Shown here: positions 22,993-34,914 of the stretch, piece by piece
Layout: the number at the start of each line of letters is the position of its first letter
How positions within the stretch are numbered: the stretch's first letter is position 1
Source of the DNA: Proteromonas lacertae
Lineage: Eukaryota; Sar; Bigyra; Opalinata; Proteromonadidae
Assembly (NCBI GenBank): GCA_002245135.1
Contig: NGBS01000297.1
Coordinates: 62,001-126,000, forward strand
DNA: 64,000 bases
Direction of reading: 5' to 3'
The notes under the pieces: generated by a model
Seen by the model: only the letters and a program-made list of their open reading frames with translations
Databases searched by the model: none
Told to the model about the DNA's origin: nothing
Program-made: the position numbers and the translations under genes

Positions 22993-25900
22993 ATGTATTG
23001 CTTATTAATTTTTATAAATCCTAGGAGTTCACGGAGAGGTCGTGGAGCGCCTACTACAGGAACGGCTAGAGCAGTGCTGAGAAAATCGCAAAATTCACTA
23101 AAAAAGCCTCTTTCAAGAAATGTATTACAATATCATATTTATTATTTTCTTAGTCAAGCTTTGCAAAACATCATGCATCCCTACGTGAACCTGTTGTTCT
23201 GCCAAATCCTAATTTGCCTGAATTCCTAGTTCAATTTCAAGCCGTACAACAGAAATTGGAAAATTTTGATATAATTGAAGATAATGTTAATAGTATTATG
23301 AATAGAGAGGGAGAATTGTCCATGCATGATCAATTGAAGCAAGTAATGCAATTATATTTAACATATTATGGTAAAACAATAACTGAATTTACAGGTGCCA
23401 TGAGTTCTTACCTTGCCACACTAAACCAGAAGGTAATTCAAGTCTCATCAAAGAACATGTCGATTATTAGATGAAGTTCAAAATACTAAAGGCAATATAT
23501 TAGTCTACTTACGTGTCCGTCCACCTTTAGAAACATTTGATGAAGTTCCAGAGCAATTAATTATCAAGAATTATGATGAAGTTAGTATGAGTATATGTGA
23601 TTCAAAATCAGGTTCAATGAAAGCGTATGAATTTGATAGATGTTTTGAACCAGCAGCAACACAACAACAGATATATGAACAAATGGAATATTTACCTTAT
23701 TCCATCATGCAAGGTTATAATGTTTCAATATTGGCTTATGGTCAAACAGGTTCGGGTAAAACTCATACTATGTTTGGACCAGATGAGAATAAAGGTTTGA
23801 ACTTCCGTTTGACTGATAGATTGTTTGAATTAATATCACACAGTGAGAATATGGTAACTGTATCATTATCAATGGTAGAGATATACAATGAAACTGTTTA
23901 TGATTTATTATCATTAAATGAAGATACAAAGGTTGAATTAAAATCACAAGAAATCTCTGGATTAACTGAACATTCATTAGAAAAGAAAGAAGATATTAAT
24001 TATCTCTACAATCTTGGTATTGAACACCGATCAACAGCAGCAACAGTATCCAATGAAGATAGTAGTAGATCACACTGTATTATCATCATTACAGTAAAAC
24101 AAACAGATAGTGATGACAATAACATAGTAAGTAAACTATATTTAGTGGATTTAGCTGGTAGTGAAAGAGTAGCAAAATCAGGTGTAGAAGGAGATCGTTT
24201 AACTGAAGCAAACCATATTAACAAATCACTCACAGCATTATCAGATGTATTACAAGCTTTAGATAAGAAAGATTCACATATTCCTTATAGAAATAGTAAA
24301 TTGACATTTTTATTACAAGATTCATTAAGTGCTAATTCAAAGACAGTATTATTATGTACTGTATGTCCAACGGCTAAACAATATCCAGAGACAATATCAA
24401 CATTAGATTTTGCAACAAGAGTGAAGAATATTAACTTTCGGTACAGCTAAAAGACATATTGAAGTACAGAATAATAAAATACAAAACCAACAATTACAAT
24501 CTCAAATAAAGGAATATATGAGTAAAGATGAATCTAATAAGAAAAGAATACAAGAATTACAAAACCAATTAAAGAATGCAGAATCAAAGATAACAATAGA
24601 GAATAAGAAAAGAGAAAGTTTGATTAATAATCAAAACAATGAATATCAAAAGAAATATGAAGGAATATTACAATTATATCAGAAGTGTAGAAAAGATGTA
24701 GTTGATTTAAAATCAGAGAAAGATTCATTAGCAATGACTGTTCAGAATCAAGCATTAACTATCACTAGAAATTCTACTAGAGAACAGGAATTAAACCATA
24801 TGATTGAACAGAAAGATGATGAGATAGCTAAATTGAAGGTTAAATTAAAGAATAGAGTTCCAATTAAAGCTGGTAATACTTATGCTGATAAAGATAAAAA
24901 GATTCAAATATTGACTGAAGATTTAGAGAAATGTGAAAGAGAAAGAAAAGCATTAAGAACTGAATTAAGTGGCCTTAAAAACTCATATAAAGAAACATCT
25001 CAGAATCAAACAAGAGTAAGAAAAGAATTAGAAAGAGCAAAAAAAGAAATAGAAAGTTTAGAAGAAGAATTAGCGAAGTTAAAGAAGAGAAAAATCACAC
25101 CAAGAACTGATAGTTCAGATGAGATAGTAGAAACTATACCAAAGAGAATAACAACAGCAAAATCTAAACCAATAGTGAAAAGTAGAATAAAGAGTAGTAA
25201 AATTACGACTAAATCATCAACATTGAGTAAAACAAATACTATTAAAGTCACCTTCTGAGAAATTGAAAAGAACGAATAGATCCAAGAAGGAATTTACACC
25301 AGGAAGAACCAAAATACCTGAAATACCAATTGAGCCATTCCATCCAAAGAAAATGACTCAAGTTCGTAGTAGAATTGATACAGGATTACATAAGAAAAAG
25401 ACATATAAAATAGCCAAAACACCTCCACCACCCATATCTGATGATGATGATGATGATGATGATGAAAATAAAAAGAAAAAGATTAATAGATCGAAATCAG
25501 GACCAGCAACATTAACATCCAACAATACTACTAATGATAATAATGATAAATATAAAAGTCATTTTACTAGTAGATTAGTCAAACCTAAAGATTTGAATCT
25601 ATTTTCAATTGCCAAAACAGCTCAATTAGCAAAAGCAAAGAGAGAAAGAATGCGTAATAATAATAATAATACAAATAAAACACCTAAAGGAATGGCTAAT
25701 TCTAAGATAAAGAAACCTACAATTACATTAGAAAAAGAAATCGAACCAGAAGTTGAAGCAGTTGAGGAAGAAGAAGAAAATGAAGATGAAACAAAGCAAT
25801 TAGAATCATTACACAATGAAGAAACATCCCCACAATTAGAAGACAATAATAATGATACTCAATTGACATTAGAAGATGAAGAACAAGAGAAAATCTCACC

Positions 25901-26857
25901 AATTCCAAAGAGTTCAATATCTCCACCAGGTATGAATACAAGTATTAAAACTCCAACACCAATCAAATCATCTAATTCATTAATACAAAGTCAAAAGAAG
26001 AGTGAATTAAGAACACCTATCAATATAACAGAATTATTGAATAAAAGTAAAGCATCATCCTCTTATTATCCAACAAGTGAGAATCTTAGTATGAATTATG
26101 ATAATTTAGATGAACCAATTAATCTAAATACATCACATACATATAATGGTAATTCAGTACAAATACCTAATGGTAGTAAAATACAACCACCTTCAGCATC
26201 ATCAAGAAGAGGTAATAATACTATAGCTAATTCAGTAAAAGTACAACAATCTCAGAAACAACCACAACAACAACAGAAACAAGAAGAAGAAGAAGAAGAG
26301 GAGGAAATAGATGATGATATTCAAGAAGCTCATATAGATGAAGAAGAAGAACAACCACAACAACCACAAGTGGAAGAATCAAAACCACTAGAAGAAGAAG
26401 AATTTCCCGTAGAAGAACCTGTAGAAGAACCTGTAGAAGAACCTGTAGAAGAACCAGTTGAGGAAAATATTCCTGTAGAAGAACCAGCTGAAGAACAACC
26501 TGTAGAGGAACAACCAGTTGAAGAAGAAGTTCCTGTGAAACTCCTGTTGAAGAAGAGGCACCAGTTGAAGAACCAGTAGATGAACAACCAGCTGCAGAAG
26601 GAACAGATGAATCTGGAGCAAAAGAAGAAGTAAATGCTGAAGATTTAGACTTAGATTTAGATTTAGATGTAAATAATGAAGAATATAAAGAATCTGAAGA
26701 TTTGGATCTAGATTTAGATTTAGATGTTGGTGATGCAAATGAAGAAGATCTTAATGACATTGACTTGGATGATATAAACGTAGATGATGTTGATATGGGT
26801 GATTTAAATGATGTAGATTTAGATGATTTGGATTTAGGAGATGCAGACGAAATTTAA
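22993..26857 (+). CDS. Kinesin with kinesin-14-like neck and long acidic repeat tail
   Basis: Paralogue of the head-to-head neighbour. A basic N-terminus (SSRRGRGAPTTGTARAVLRK) leads through an N-terminal helix into LLDEVQNTKGNILVYLRVRP and a motor with AYGQTGSGKTHTMFG, NEDSSRSH, LVDLAGSERVAKSG and HINKSLTALSDVLQAL. Beyond TAKRHIEVQ comes a coiled coil of about 220 residues, then a Lys/Pro linker, an acidic VEEP repeat and a C-terminus of DLDLDLDLDV repeats. It is about 1,260 residues. Frame breaks occur near 23463, 24437, 25244 (each one extra base) and 26529 (one missing base). At the motor end, conserved GTAK appears only after frame correction. The first intron appears to split the initiator ATG (AT at 22993-22994, G at 23025). 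Confidence 0.88.
22995..23024 (+). other. 30-nt intron apparently splitting the kinesin start codon
   Basis: The sequence GTATTGCTTATT...ATCCTAG has the donor and acceptor of the other introns here. Splicing joins AT to G, creating ATG AGT TCA CGG. Its length is a multiple of three, so an unspliced message would instead start MYCLLIFINPRSS and stay in frame. Confidence 0.6.
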
Positions 26858-26860
26858 TTT
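26404..26860 (+). repeat. VEEP and DLDLDLD acidic coding repeats
   Basis: Tandem GTAGAAGAACCT units (VEEPVEEPVEEP) from about 26407, then GATTTAGATTTAGAT runs encoding DLDLDLDLDV twice. They form the disordered acidic C-terminus of the kinesin above. Confidence 0.85.
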
Positions 26861-26969
26861 CAATATTTCTTTATATATTAAAGTTGTGTTTTTTAATTGG
26901 AAAATGAAATTTTTATTCATTTTTAAAATAGATTCGTTTCAACCAAAATATTTAACTAAAAGATTCGAC

Positions 26970-28527
26970 ATGAATAAGGAGGAGTTGAAGAAGACAAAAA
27001 CAAAACATATGTCTATTCCGCATTATATGACTGCCACAGCTAAAAAGACAAATACTGTGGGAGTTATCAAGATTGCTTCAATAGATTACAAAGATAATAA
27101 ATCAAAACCACCACTTCCTTCACCTTCAAAACCATCACCTTCTAAATTTACTTTATCAACGCCAAAGACTAATTCTACAGTAAAATCTAGCCGTCCTAGA
27201 CCAAAATCCCTTTGTCTATCATCTACTACACCAATACCAAAACCTAGTACTAAAACTCCGAAAGGAAGCATTAATCCGTACAATATCACTCAATCCACTA
27301 AACATCCAGCAGTTCATGTTACTAGTTTCAAAGATCCTAAACTAAAGAAAGAGCCATTAACTCCATCCACCAAAACTCCTAAAAGTGTAAAAACTCCAAA
27401 AACAAAACATATGTCAATGTCATTTGATGCTGCAGCTTTACAAAAAGCAAGAGAATATGAAGAAAAGTATAGTAAAACAATAGTAGAACCAAGTCCAAAA
27501 TCTAATCAACAACAAAACAATAAAGAACATCATCATCACCATCACCATCATCATCATCATTCCAGTAGCAATAACAGTAATAAAAATAATGACATGAATA
27601 ATTATAATGATAGTAGCTGCAGTAGTAGTAATTCATCTAAACACTATCAACAACATGGACATCATCATCATCATCATCATCGTAGTAATAGTCCTGATTA
27701 TGTCAGTGATGAAACACCTACACCACCTCCTCCAATCGATGATATATTCGAATATTCTTTACCAGCATTTACTATTCCATCAAAAGTACCAAAAATTAAT
27801 CCATCTATATTATCATCATCTTCTTCTGGATCATCTTCTATTACAAGTAGTATTAATAATAATAGTAATAGCAATAATACCCCATCAGAAGGTGAAGTTA
27901 AATATTTCTCAATTCCTTCACTGATTGATACACCTCCAACAATGTTACCTGATGATTTAATGGATGTTCCTACATTACCTCCTCCTCCAAAACATAATAT
28001 GAGTGATAGTTATTATTTACCACCACCAATTGTACATGAACAACCGTAACTGCTAGAACCACAAACACAACAACAACAAGAACAACAACAACCAACTTAT
28101 AAACAATTATCACAACCTCAACAACCACTATTTGTAGATGATGATGATGAAGAAGAAGAATATGAAGAAAAACAACCAATAAAAAGAGAAAAAACTGAAC
28201 GTGAGTTGTATGAAGAGATGAGGAATGAAATATATAATAATAATAATAATAATTAAAAACAGAATAAAATCAAAGAAATCTTCTGAAATAACTGAAGATA
28301 TATCATTTTATGAATGTTATATTCCACAGATTGTTGTTTTGCAAAGATGGTGTAGAGAATTGAAGAAAAGACATCAAGATTTTTATAATGAAATTAATAG
28401 ACAACCATTTGCATTAGATGGAGATCATTTATATGAAGAAAAAAATGAAAAATTGAAAAATGAAACATTTTCACCAAGTGCTGATGATGAATTCTTCTCT
28501 GCATTTAATGAAGGAATTGTATTTTAA
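26970..28527 (+). CDS. Low-complexity Lys/Pro/Ser/His-rich protein
   Basis: Begins MNKEELKKTKTKHMSIPHYM. It has TPKSVKTPKTKHMS-type repeats of a TKHMS motif, two histidine runs (11 and 8 residues) and Asn/Ser-rich filler. The Pro-rich segment includes TPPPPIDDIFEYS. An in-frame TAA at 28047 is followed in the same frame by another 70 codons of Gln-rich then acidic sequence, ending in an AAT repeat. One base shift at about 28253 leads to a last helical segment, QIVVLQRWCRELKKRHQDF, which resembles an IQ motif. Either the protein ends at 28049 or the downstream part belongs to the same gene and the breaks are sequence errors; the continuous low-complexity style favours the latter. It lies 113 bases after the kinesin stop on the same strand. 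No function assigned. Confidence 0.55.
27526..27690 (+). repeat. Two histidine-codon runs (CAT/CAC repeats)
   Basis: CATCATCATCACCATCACC-type runs at about 27529-27561 and 27661-27681 encode 11 and 8 consecutive histidines in the low-complexity protein at 26970-28527. They may be metal-binding or just trinucleotide-repeat expansions. Confidence 0.85.
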
Positions 28528-28703
28528 TATTCTTTAATCATATAAATATATGTATAATGAAATATTTTTTAATCAATTGAATATGGTTATTGAAAATTTT
28601 TGAACCTATAATATTTATTACAAAACCCCCTTTTTCTTTATATGTAATCCTTATTTAAAATTAAGGGGTGTTAATATTATTTTCTTGTTTTCTTTTAGTA
28701 AAA

Positions 28704-29820
28704 ATGGCAGGTATATAATGATATTTCATACTCATATATATTATGTTGCAATTATATATAACTTAAATTTTATGAATTAATATTTATTTTAATAGAAGCT
28801 CCAACCTTAGAAGAAATACAGAAAAGGTTGCAAGTAACTCGATCAAAATTAAACGAAGTTGGGGAACAATTACGAAATAACATCTTTTCACGTGGTCGTG
28901 GAAAGTATAGGAACAATAGAAGAAATTACTCAGATAAAGACAATAGTCATAATTCATCCTATAGTCCTTTCAATAGAAACAGATCTACACACAATTCAAA
29001 AGTAAATGATGGTGATTCAAAAAATGAAGATGATGACTTAGCAATAACTCCAACCAAAAGAGTCGCACCAGTCCTATCACCAGCTGAGTCTCAAAGAAAC
29101 AAAAGACTTCTATCTTCAGTATTAGGACATTTAGAAAGAGCACAAAAGAATCTTAAAAAAGATGAAAAATCAATTCATCAACAAATAGAAAGACAAAATG
29201 AAGTTTATAATAAAACAGTCCAAGAACAAGAAGAATTCAAAAGTGAATATATTATTAAAGAAAGGAAGAAATATGATGAGATTCAGAGAGCTAGAATTGA
29301 TAATTTATATGAAAATGATAAAGCTCAAACAGAGTTACTTTGTTATAAATTAAAACAGAATTATCATAAAATGTCTAATTATTTACAGACTAAAACACTA
29401 CCAATGATATTCTATAAACCTGTTAAACCTTTAGAAAGTGAAGATGAAATGAAAGAAATGACAAATGAATGGGTTAAAACTAAAATAACTGTATATTATA
29501 TTTTTTGTATTTTATTTTCATAGAAAATTGATGAATTGCGTATAGAAATGTTAGATAATGTAGAACAATCACACGTATTATTATTTATGTTTTATGATCA
29601 ATAGAAAGAGAAATTAGAGAAATTAGAAGAAAAGATAAAAGAAAGACAAGAAAAACTAGAATCAAAATTAGAAACGATAAAGAAAGAGGGTGAATCAGAA
29701 AATAATGAAATAAAAGCAAGTGATATTGCTTCTCCTGTTGATAGTGAAGATGAAGAAGGTGAGATTGAGGAAATTGAAGAACATATTGAAGGAGGTCCTG
29801 ATGGAGATGAAGCTATTTAA
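28704..29820 (+). CDS. PNN: Pinin (splicing/EJC-associated protein)
   Basis: Nuclear SR-related protein that joins the exon-junction PSAP complex in other eukaryotes. The N-terminal helix APTLEEIQKRLQVTRSKLNEV is followed by an Arg/Gly segment (RGRGKYRNN). Next is the pinin/SDK/memA core: RNKRLLSSVLGHLERAQKNL, then a long coiled coil with KERKKYDEIQRARI and KAQTELLCYKLKQNYHKMSN. This matches the conserved order RRNRRMFG..LGTL..F......RREL..KR. The C-terminus is acidic. Exon 1 encodes only MA before an unusually long first intron of about 88 nt (28711-28798). Two more introns lie near 29492 and 29575. It ends at TAA 29818, and the frame is intact throughout. Confidence 0.8.
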
Positions 29821-29905
29821 TTTATTTTTGTCATAAATTGATTTATTTTTGAGAAATTATATTTTATCCAATCAAAATTGAACAATTAAATAATAAAAAT
29901 ATGAT

Positions 29906-30255
29906 TTAACCCATAAAATTAATAGCAACTAAGAAGAGAAGCAACATACAGAAAGTATAACCACCAAATGCAGCTTTATCGTTGGGTTCATTTGATGAAA
30001 CAGTCATTCTTAATGATACTATTAATATTATTGGAATTATGATATACCTGTTAAAACGAAACTGCCTACACATGAGAAAAATCCACTTAAAAATGCATTG
30101 AAGGGAAATGTTCCAACAATAGCACAATAAACAAATTGAATTATTCCAACTAACATAATTGCAAGAAGATAGCTATCTATCAATTGTAATCTCTTTGGGG
30201 TGTTTTTGAAGTAATCTTTCACCAAACCACCAACTATTTCGCTGAATGAATGCAT
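29906..30255 (-). CDS. DAD1: DAD1/OST2 subunit of oligosaccharyltransferase
   Basis: Small ER membrane subunit needed for N-glycosylation of nascent proteins. The 107-residue product starts MHSFSEIVGGLVKDYF and contains the nearly invariant DAD1 sequence TPKRLQLIDSYLL...GIIQFVYC...GTFPFNAFLSGFFSCVGSF and the C-terminal NPNDKAAF-like block EPNDKAAFGGYTF ending NFMG. Three transmembrane segments are visible and length equals the family norm (about 113). One intron of about 28 nt at 30020-30047 follows SFVLT. The start at 30255 is the only ATG giving normal length. The gene is convergent with pinin: the two stop codons are about 85 bases apart. Confidence 0.95.
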
Positions 30256-30386
30256 AGTACTATAAATTGTATAGAATAATAGAATAGATATTTTAGAATG
30301 ATAAAACAATGCAAATATAATTAGTTATATACTTTTAAAAAATGAAAGAAAATTAAAGCCTCAGCTAAACAGACATTTTTTATATA

Positions 30387-31535
30387 ATGGTAGGCTCAGC
30401 AATTAGATGCATTATTCTAACTCCTGAAGGGAATACAGAGAAAAATACTATCGATATAACAGATAAAGAAACGATTAAAGAAATATTGGGAGATGAAGCA
30501 AAGTATTTGGGTTTATTTCCTGATTCTAACATAGTTGGCTTAAAGTATACACATAATTAATTATTTTATAGATCAAAAAACGGAAAGGGAGAGTTAAATA
30601 CACACGAACTACCTTCACCATTAAGTGATAAAGAAATATATGGTTCAATCATCCTATTTTCAATGGAAAATGATGGTAAACCTCATGATTTATCTATTAA
30701 AAGATGGACAAAGTATATATCTTCAATAAAAACAGAAAAAGACGAAGAAAATTCAGAGAATGAAAATGGAAGTGATAATGAAAGTGGTGATGATAAAAAT
30801 AAGTCAGAAGAAGAAGAAAATAATGAAGAAGAAGAAAATGAAGGTGGTGCTGAAGTAACAGAAAAAGACAAAACAATTTATGTTGGAAATTTACCATTTT
30901 TAGCAAAAGATGATGAAATGATTGAAATTTTCAAAAAATATGGAAAAATAATCAGTTACAAATTTCCTAAGTATCAAGATAGTGGAAGAATGCTTGGATA
31001 TGGATATATAACTTATAAAAGCAAATCATCAGCAGAAAAAGCAATAGAAGATAATGGCTTATTGATGAAGAAATATGGAAGAGAATTAGTAATAGGAAAA
31101 CCAGTAAGTAAAAGAAAAATAGGAGATATTAATAAAGTAAAACCACGATCCATTTAATTGTAAAACAATATTTGTAAAGAATATTCCATATAAAATTACA
31201 GAAGATGAAATGAAAAAAGCATTCCAGTATTTTTATATATTTTTTTAATTTTCTTATTTATATATAGAGTTTGTGGTAAAATAGAGAAGATTCGTATTCC
31301 AATAAGACCAGAGACTAATACATCTAAAGGATTTGCATATATTGCATTTCATCAAGTTGGTTCAGCTGATATAGCAGTGAAGAAGAATGGTGAGATATTT
31401 ATTGGAGGAAGAGAAGTGTTTATTGATTATGATGATGGTGCTCCGCATGCTGGATTTAAGACTCAAGATGGTAGAAACTATTATAAAGCACATCCCGAAG
31501 ATATTGAGCTGTTGAAGAAGAGGAAGACAAAGTAA
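30387..31535 (+). CDS. Two-RRM RNA-binding protein with extra N-terminal domain
   Basis: A conserved-looking N-terminal domain (MVGSAIRCIILTPEGNTEKN, then LPSPLSDKEIYGSIILF) of about 110 residues is followed by an acidic linker and two RNA-recognition motifs. RRM1 has RNP2 TIYVGNLP and RNP1-like MLGYGYITY. RRM2 has TIFVKNIP and RNP1 SKGFAYIAF. This tandem acidic-linker arrangement resembles nucleolin/Nop-type nucleolar proteins. Introns: 30547-30573 and about 31228-31268. The frame breaks at about 31156 (KPRSI/NCKTIF), where one extra T makes a TAA exactly between the two RRMs; RRM2 resumes in the +1 frame. The N-terminal domain is not a family I recognise. Confidence 0.8.
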
Positions 31536-31676
31536 TTCTAATCATTTTTTTCTATTAATATATTTTGTTCGTTTAATATCATATATTGTTTGTATGTGTT
31601 TCTGTGTCATTATATCAAAACAAAAATATAATGCAATAACACTTTAATTTAATCAAATTACGTATAATAAAATAAA

Positions 31677-32669
31677 TCAATGACATTGGAAACTTTCAGC
31701 AATTCTCCAATCAAATAATCTCAAAGTAATGAAATAGTGTGTTATACATCCAGCAAACACACAAAGATGGAATAATTGATGACTGCTGAACCAAATATCA
31801 CATTTACCAGGTAGCCATCTTTCAGGAATTCTGCACATATATAAAGCAGCTCCTAATAAGTAGAAAAACGCAACTAAAATAATCCAATAAATCCACAGGT
31901 TTACATTGGGAGATTTTATTCCATATTTTACTAAATCATGAATACCTGGTACAGTTGGTGTAAAACCAAGAATTGTATATAGGATTGTTCTTAATGGTCT
32001 GTATTTTGGAGTTCTATATGATTAATATAACATAGAAGATATATACGATAGTTTGTGAGTTAATGTAGCAGCTAATATTAGGATGGCAGTTAGGACTTCA
32101 AATCCAATATACAAATAACATGGTAAAACATCACAGTACAAAGAATAATATATTATTGGGATAGTAGAACCAACAATCAATACAGAGATACCAATATAAT
32201 CAAACATTCTACCAACTAATTCAGCTTTTTCATTTACACAATAATAGATGTGATATATGGCACTAGATCCCATACAGAAGATTGCAGAAAGCATATATAC
32301 TATCAATGCCCACACTTGGTATTTAAAATAGTTTGGTGTTGGATCATTATTCTTATACAACGATCTGTGTGTAAACACATGAACAAACAAAAAGAGAAAG
32401 GTAATAACACCAATTAAATGAGTCCAGATATTTAGTGTCTCGTTGTGTTTACGAAAGATACTAAAAATGGAATAACAAATGGTATACCTTAATGTTGCTT
32501 CTTTAAAACTGTAACCTGCTCTATATCCTGTTCTTATGAAATCATTATCCTGTAAGTAATCATACATTCCTTTTAGATCATCCCAGTTAACTATAACACC
32601 TTCTTTCTTTTCGGTACTGCTGCTACAACCATTTTCGAGCAACTTTTCATCTGCGTTAGTGTTTTCCAT
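31677..32669 (-). CDS. PAQR/adiponectin-receptor-like seven-helix membrane protein
   Basis: Progestin/AdipoQ receptor (hemolysin III superfamily). Family signatures in order: FIRTGYRAGYSFKEATLRY and FRKHNETLNIWTHLIG (N-terminal SL/HNE..N.WTHL box), a helix with SAIYHIYYC (SAxxH, first zinc ligand), and near the C-terminus KCDIWFSSHQLFHLCVFAG, supplying the two HxxxH-like histidines. Seven hydrophobic segments are visible. Length is about 320 residues, as expected. In animals these are ceramidase-like receptors; in protists the ligand is unknown. The last exon is joined by a short intron at about 32009-32028 (donor GTTATA). The product starts with an acidic cytosolic N-terminus (MENTNADEKLLENG). 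Confidence 0.9.
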
Positions 32670-32854
32670 GTGTATATAACTTTAATTTTAATTGATGTAC
32701 TTTTGTTGTGCGGATTTTAGAGCAAATCCTGCACTTAACAAAAGATGATGCTATACCTTTATACAACCTTATTTATTCATTATTAATAATATATTCTATA
32801 AACAAACAAAAGTTATAATAAAAATTCCAAAAAATATAAGAATTTGAAATAAAT

Positions 32855-34914
32855 CTACACTGGATAAAGAGGATTAGACGGTGCTTGTACAACATTCACA
32901 CCTGGATTAATTGGTATTGGCTGTTGCTGCATTGGTGGTATTGTTGGCTCATTATAATTAACTACTGGCACATTTCCTGTTGCTGGTGCTATTTAATATA
33001 ATAATCATGTAAATATACGTGGATTTGGGCTTATATTATGCAATTTCATATACTGTAAAAACTGAGATGGTAATTCCTCCAACAAAGCTTTGGTTAATAA
33101 AAATGGTTCTTTATTCAAAAACTCTCTCATTGGTACAAATTGTACTGTATCTAATCTTGCTGGTTTCTGACCATGTTTGACTAACCAGAGGATGTTTATC
33201 ACCATCTAAATATTCCATATTACTAAAATCAGCATTTCCAACACCAACTATTAAGATTGACATTGGTAAACTACTTGATGCAATTATTCTCTCGATTGTT
33301 GCTGGCATATCATTGATAATTCCATCTGTGATTATTAATAAGATTAAATATTTTTGACCTGGTCTGTAAGTTCTTGCAATACTATAAAATAATAATAATA
33401 TATATATATGAAAAAAGAATTAATTAATTATACTTTGAAGCTTGATCAATAATACCAGAGAATAATGTTGGTCCAGATAAACCAACATTCATTAATGAAC
33501 TCTTATAAATATTCAATATTCCTTGAACACCATCTACTTCAGGATTTTGATAGTTGAAATTCAATGCGAAACAATGATTTACTGCTCCATTTACTACACC
33601 ACCAAATCCATAAACTGGAAATTTCTTATCAGTATCATAATATTCTAATACACTTCCTATTGAATAAATTGCTTTTTCATATTGATTCATTTGTCCAGTT
33701 GGGTCAATATAATGTAATGTACCTGGTTGAGCTGGATTTCCATTACTTCCTGTATAATCAATAGCAACCATGAAGTTCAATTCACATCCACCATGAATAT
33801 AATCTAAGAATGTTGGTTTGGCAATGATTGAACATTTATCTATCTTTAGATTTCCAATAATGTTACTTTCTTTATTCTTTAGAGGCATTACTGGTGGATT
33901 ATTGATCATTGAATTTAGACAAGACTATTTGAATAATAAAATAATACATAATTATACTTGACAAACGCCAGATAATGAATGTTGTCCATTTTTACCCCAT
34001 CTCATAATATGAAATAATAATGGTCGGAACTATATCAATATAAATAATAATAATAATAATATATACAGTATCACCATTACATAATGGTTGAATATTAATA
34101 GAAAATGGTTTAAATGATATTACACTTCCCTCTTTTTTAACAACTTCAGTTCTATAACAAGCATCTTCTCCCATTTCACGCATTCTGTTAATTTGAAGGA
34201 AATAATAATGTCCATTATTTAGATTAGAATCACTAATACTGAATTTAAGTTCAACTGTAGCATTTTGATTGGACATTTCTTCTGTTTTGATGGTTATTAA
34301 ACCTCTCTTATTGTCTTTACCTTTTAATAATGGCATAGTCACTTGACCACATGGTGTAGATACGATATTGGCGAATACTACTTCAGTAGAACCTATATAA
34401 TCTTGTTTCGATAAATCTAATTATAATAATTAAGAAATGACTTTTCAATTTATAATATATTAGTAAAAAGATATAGATGCAGCATTAGCAACATATCCAT
34501 CAGCATCAAATACGTCGAATTTTAAGATCTGTTGTTCTTCAAAACGATAAACATATGGGAAATGGTGAGTAAATTGAGGACTAAACGATTAATTGATATT
34601 CATACTTTGAATTATCTATCAATACTTCTGTTCTGCCTATTTCTACCCATCCTTTCGCTCCTTTCTCATAAAATACCACAAACGGGTCAGATTTTGAATT
34701 CTTATCCAGCGCAACTAAATTAGCACATGCTAGTGTTATCTATGCGGATAATATTATAGATATATACCTCAACTCTAGAAGAGAGAGCATTAGAAGTATA
34801 TAAAAGCTTTGCTGCTTCTTCAACGTTTTCATCGGCCTGGGGTGCTTGTTGAACATTAGTTTCAGCTGTTGAAGGTAAATCGACTGTTTCTGGATGGCTT
34901 TCGCTACAACCCAT
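32855..34914 (-). CDS. Copine (calcium-dependent membrane-binding protein)
   Basis: Two C2 domains followed by a copine-type von Willebrand A domain. The start MGCSESHPE carries Gly2 and Cys3, suggesting N-myristoylation plus palmitoylation, as in plant and some protist copines. C2B includes [17 protein letters not shown] and [10 protein letters not shown]. The A domain is clear: [20 protein letters not shown], the MIDAS-like [16 protein letters not shown]-like segment [30 protein letters not shown] and VQFVPMREF. The tail is Pro/Gln-rich. Introns near 34737-34770, about 34420-34470, 34030-34066, 33927-33959, 33383-33430 and 32996-33022. One extra base near 33180 separates DGDKHPLVS from [14 protein letters not shown]. 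Function inferred from the family: Ca2+-triggered translocation to membranes and protein recruitment. Confidence 0.92.

Noticed and set aside
23768-24233. Minus-strand open frames across the kinesin motor
   Set aside because: Shadows of the plus-strand motor domain, whose P-loop and switch motifs are unambiguous.
14900-24440. Programmed +1 frameshifting at rare CGN codons
   Set aside because: Three sites (24437, 48837, 42542) have CGG or CGC at the shift, but CGG is read normally elsewhere (55696, 57712) and most other sites lack it. About six sites need the opposite shift.
28047-28060. An 11-nt intron (GTAACTGCTAG) removing the in-frame stop
   Set aside because: Far shorter than any other intron here, and its removal shifts the frame into an early stop.
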